A DNA stretch of 41,910 nucleotides from Cognatundibacterium rugosum. GTDB taxonomy: Bacteria > Pseudomonadota > Gammaproteobacteria > Burkholderiales > Burkholderiaceae_D. Positions 40,368-41,910 of the stretch are shown here, one piece after another. The stretch is taken from the NCBI RefSeq assembly GCF_014284365.1, contig NZ_JACOGG010000022.1, positions 1 to 41,910 on the forward strand, in the 5' to 3' direction. The first letter of the stretch is position 1; each line of letters begins with the position of its first letter. The notes under the pieces were generated by a model. It ran no database searches. It was not told where the DNA came from and saw only the letters and a list, made by a program, of their open reading frames with translations. Both the position numbers and the translations under genes were made by a program.

Positions 40368-40584
40368 GAGATCAATACATTGATGCGCTACGATTTTCAT
40401 AAAAAAATCAATTTCCACAACATCATGCGCTGTATGATGCGACAGGAATTCGATACGCGTTTCGAGACCGCGAACCAGTTTCGTTCTAGCGCCGGCTGCA
40501 AACCTACCTGTTAATCGACTTGAAAGTGATATGAAAAGTTGATTGCCTTGGCAGATACAGCACAACACCTCAACAACTCACTTT

Positions 40585-41697
40585 ATGACGTCTATTGATT
40601 CACAGTCTACCCGGCTCCCCGCGCTGGACACATTGCGCGCACTTGCCATCGTCCTGGTATTGATGTCGCACTACAATGGATTTGTCAGCTACGAGTCCAC
40701 CTTTGGCGTCATCGGTAACATCGGCTGGGCCGGTGTCGATCTGTTTTTTGTACTCAGCGGCTATCTCATTGGCAATCAGCTGCTTGCGCCTGCCGCACGT
40801 GGTGAGCGCTTGGAGTTACGGACATTCTTCGCGCGCCGCCTGCTGCGTACGCTGCCAAACTACTATGCCATACTGGCCGTTTACCTGCTGCTGCCAGACA
40901 GTCCGATTGCAGGAAAGAGCGTCGCTCCGGTATGGCGGTTTATCACGTTCACACAAAATTTCGGCTTGAATTATGGTGAAACATTCACCCACTCATGGTC
41001 ACTGTGTATTGAGGAGCAGTTCTACCTGGTGCTGCCATTGGCAGTGCTTGCACTGGTAGGCAGCAGACGCTCGCCTCGCCTGCTCTGGGTCGCCCTTTTT
41101 GCAGCCATCGCAGCCGGGATGACTGCCCGCGGTGTCGCGTTCATGAATGGCAAGGATGTATTCTCTGCGCCGGTGTACTACTCCAGCTTCTGCCGTTTCG
41201 ACGAATTGCTACCGGGCGTCGCACTTGCCATGCTGAAGAATTTCCATCCAGCCCATTTCTCAAGCTTGCTGCGCTACGGGAACGCGCTGTTGGTAGCGGG
41301 CCTGCTTGCGGCGGCTGGGGCGCTCTATGGTGTCATGAACGAAGCGCCGACTGCCTTCCTAGCATCGACGTTCGGCTTCTCACTGGTCGCTGCCAGCTTC
41401 GCCCTCATCACCTGTTCGGCGCTTAGTCCATCCTCAATACTGAACCGCCTGCGCATTCCGGGTACAAGCAGCCTGGCGCTATGGTCATACGCCGTGTACC
41501 TGGCGCATAAACCGGTATTCATGGCGCTGCGCCCTGAATTGCAAAGCCTAGGTATAGATCCAGGCAGACCGCTCACCATCATTCTGGTCATGGCTGCCGG
41601 CGTTTTGGGGGGCTGGCTACTGTTCCGATTGGTAGAAACGCCGTTTATGCAATGGCGGGCACGCCTCTATCGTAAGCGCGAATTTCCCCGCACATAG
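40585..41697 (+). CDS. Acyltransferase-3 family membrane protein (OafA/YrhL-like)
   Basis: 370-residue integral membrane O-acyltransferase that would acetylate or otherwise acylate an envelope glycan, lipid or secreted compound. It opens LPALDTLRALAIVLVLMSHY, the family block with Arg and His, then WAGVDLFFVLSGYLIGNQL, FFARRLLRTLPNYY and THSWSLCIEEQFYLVLPL, all typical. About ten TM segments span the chain; no SGNH domain is attached. The ATG at 40585 is adopted because the homology begins there; SD sequence is weak, and a TTG at 40543 is in frame. Neighbours (IS start downstream, long structured gap upstream) suggest an accessory gene. Acceptor unknown. Confidence 0.9.
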   Translation: MTSIDSQSTRLPALDTLRALAIVLVLMSHYNGFVSYESTFGVIGNIGWAGVDLFFVLSGYLIGNQLLAPAARGERLELRTFFARRLLRTLPNYYAILAVYLLLPDSPIAGKSVAPVWRFITFTQNFGLNYGETFTHSWSLCIEEQFYLVLPLAVLALVGSRRSPRLLWVALFAAIAAGMTARGVAFMNGKDVFSAPVYYSSFCRFDELLPGVALAMLKNFHPAHFSSLLRYGNALLVAGLLAAAGALYGVMNEAPTAFLASTFGFSLVAASFALITCSALSPSSILNRLRIPGTSSLALWSYAVYLAHKPVFMALRPELQSLGIDPGRPLTIILVMAAGVLGGWLLFRLVETPFMQWRARLYRKREFPRT

Positions 41698-41720
41698 CGC
41701 AAGAACTTAAAGAAGAGGAA

Positions 41721-41754
41721 CATAGGTGTCCACTTATGGAGGTGGACACCTATG
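41721..41754 (+). promoter_or_regulatory. Hairpin sequestering the transposase start codon
   Basis: Perfect 13-bp inverted repeat (41721-41733 with 41742-41754), 8-nt loop. The downstream arm ends exactly with the ATG (41752-41754) of the transposase frame, and the GGAGG ribosome-binding site (41738-41742) is in the loop. Such a stem could limit translation; it could also belong to the IS end. Confidence 0.5.
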
Positions 41755-41910
41755 CAAGAGAATTGGAATGAGTCAGCGTTGCGCCTGATCGTTACCGGCA
41801 CCCGACGTGATGGCCGGCGGCGCTATGACCGGCAATCGAAACAAGCTCTGGTCAAGGCGTGCCTGCAGCCTGGCGTATCGTTGGCGGGCATGGCACTCAA
41901 ACACGGCGTG
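41752..41910 (+). CDS. Transposase-associated protein, probably IS66-type TnpA (partial, cut by the window end)
   Basis: 53 codons from ATG 41752 to the end of the window without a stop, so the 3' part is missing. The visible part contains RRYDRQSKQALVKACLQPGVSLAGMALKHGV, the helix-turn-helix pattern of IS66 TnpA and of IS3-type OrfA (here quoted as landmark words RRYDRQ, KACLQPGVSLAG, LKHGV). These proteins bind the element ends during transposition. GGAGG lies 9 nt before the ATG. Whether the full element is intact cannot be judged. Confidence 0.7.
   Translation, partial: MQENWNESALRLIVTGTRRDGRRRYDRQSKQALVKACLQPGVSLAGMALKHGV

Larger units (their letters stand above)
39717..40584. other. 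Long hairpin-rich intergenic region between mgtC and the acyltransferase gene
   Basis: 868 bp with no secure gene. It holds several perfect stems: 39801-39834 (15 bp), 40151-40174 (CCACAGC/GCTGTGG), 40210-40224 (TGGGGT/ACCCCA) and 40346-40367 (8 bp). On the minus strand a possible 49-codon frame (39934 to 39785, with GGGGGA before its ATG) would lie in the mgtC leader, its end overlapping the 15-bp stem; it could be a leader peptide or chance. A minus-strand frame at 40266-40568 is unconvincing. The region ends near an acyltransferase and an IS start, so part may be transferred sequence. Confidence 0.5.

Noticed and set aside
40266..40568. 100-codon minus-strand open frame upstream of the acyltransferase
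   Set aside because: Considered as a transposase remnant, but no DDE or other motif could be supported, and there is no ribosome-binding site.

Overview
This 41.9 kb window looks like chromosome from a betaproteobacterium, probably Burkholderiales and perhaps an Undibacterium/Oxalobacteraceae-type organism. That placement is an inference from gene content and protein style: a DnaQ/GIY-YIG fusion nuclease, a TctE-type sensor kinase, pqi genes with a split pqiA, RlmF, RoxA and DUF2804. I see no rRNA, tRNA or CRISPR array. Genes are dense on both strands, often overlap by 4 nt inside operons, and several convergent pairs share bidirectional hairpin terminators.

Layout, left to right. (1) 1-1.5 kb: a small heat-shock protein gene with a good sigma32-like promoter and a possible RNA thermometer, divergent from thymidine kinase. 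(2) 1.9-5.6 kb: a PhoD-like phosphatase with Tat and lipobox signals and a large Ala-rich insert, then rlmF. (3) 5.6-8.55 kb (minus): a tightly coupled three-gene cassette of a secreted zinc-phospholipase-C-like protein, a parvulin foldase and an anchored helical protein of unknown function. (4) 8.55-9.27 kb: a long intergenic region with a perfect FNR/Anr-type palindrome, then a nitronate-monooxygenase-like flavoprotein with a Cys-rich tail. (5) 10.6-15.2 kb (minus): roxA, a DUF2804 gene, and an HxlR-type regulator translationally coupled to a fadD-like acyl-CoA ligase. (6) 15.4-20.9 kb: DnaQ/GIY-YIG nuclease, NPP-type phosphodiesterase lipoprotein, a small Gln-rich protein behind a 16-bp palindrome, a c-type cytochrome lipoprotein and a CDF metal transporter.

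(7) 21.0-24.2 kb (minus): the most unusual gene, a 1078-residue membrane-anchored protein with three tandem AAA modules. The last two are clearly duplicated, and the middle one has lost its aromatic pore-loop residue. (8) 24.5-28.9 kb: yjjG-like nucleotidase, then the envelope lipid-transport operon pqiA1-pqiA2-pqiB-pqiC. (9) 28.9-38.8 kb (minus): fumC, then a metal-efflux locus transcribed as response regulator, sensor kinase, outer-membrane factor, membrane-fusion protein, RND pump and a DUF2846 protein. Four TGACA-type half-sites at exact 11-bp steps precede the outer-membrane-factor gene and look like the response-regulator operator. (10) 39-41.9 kb: an mgtC/sapB-family gene with a perfect leader hairpin, an intergenic region rich in hairpins, an acyltransferase-3 gene, and the start of a probable IS66-type transposase gene cut by the window end.

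Functional themes are envelope maintenance and phosphorus scavenging (PhoD, NPP, PLC-like, Pqi), metal homeostasis (CDF, RND/TCS, MgtC) and protein quality control (Hsp20, parvulin, triple AAA). Family names rest on motif recognition by eye; no database search was run.
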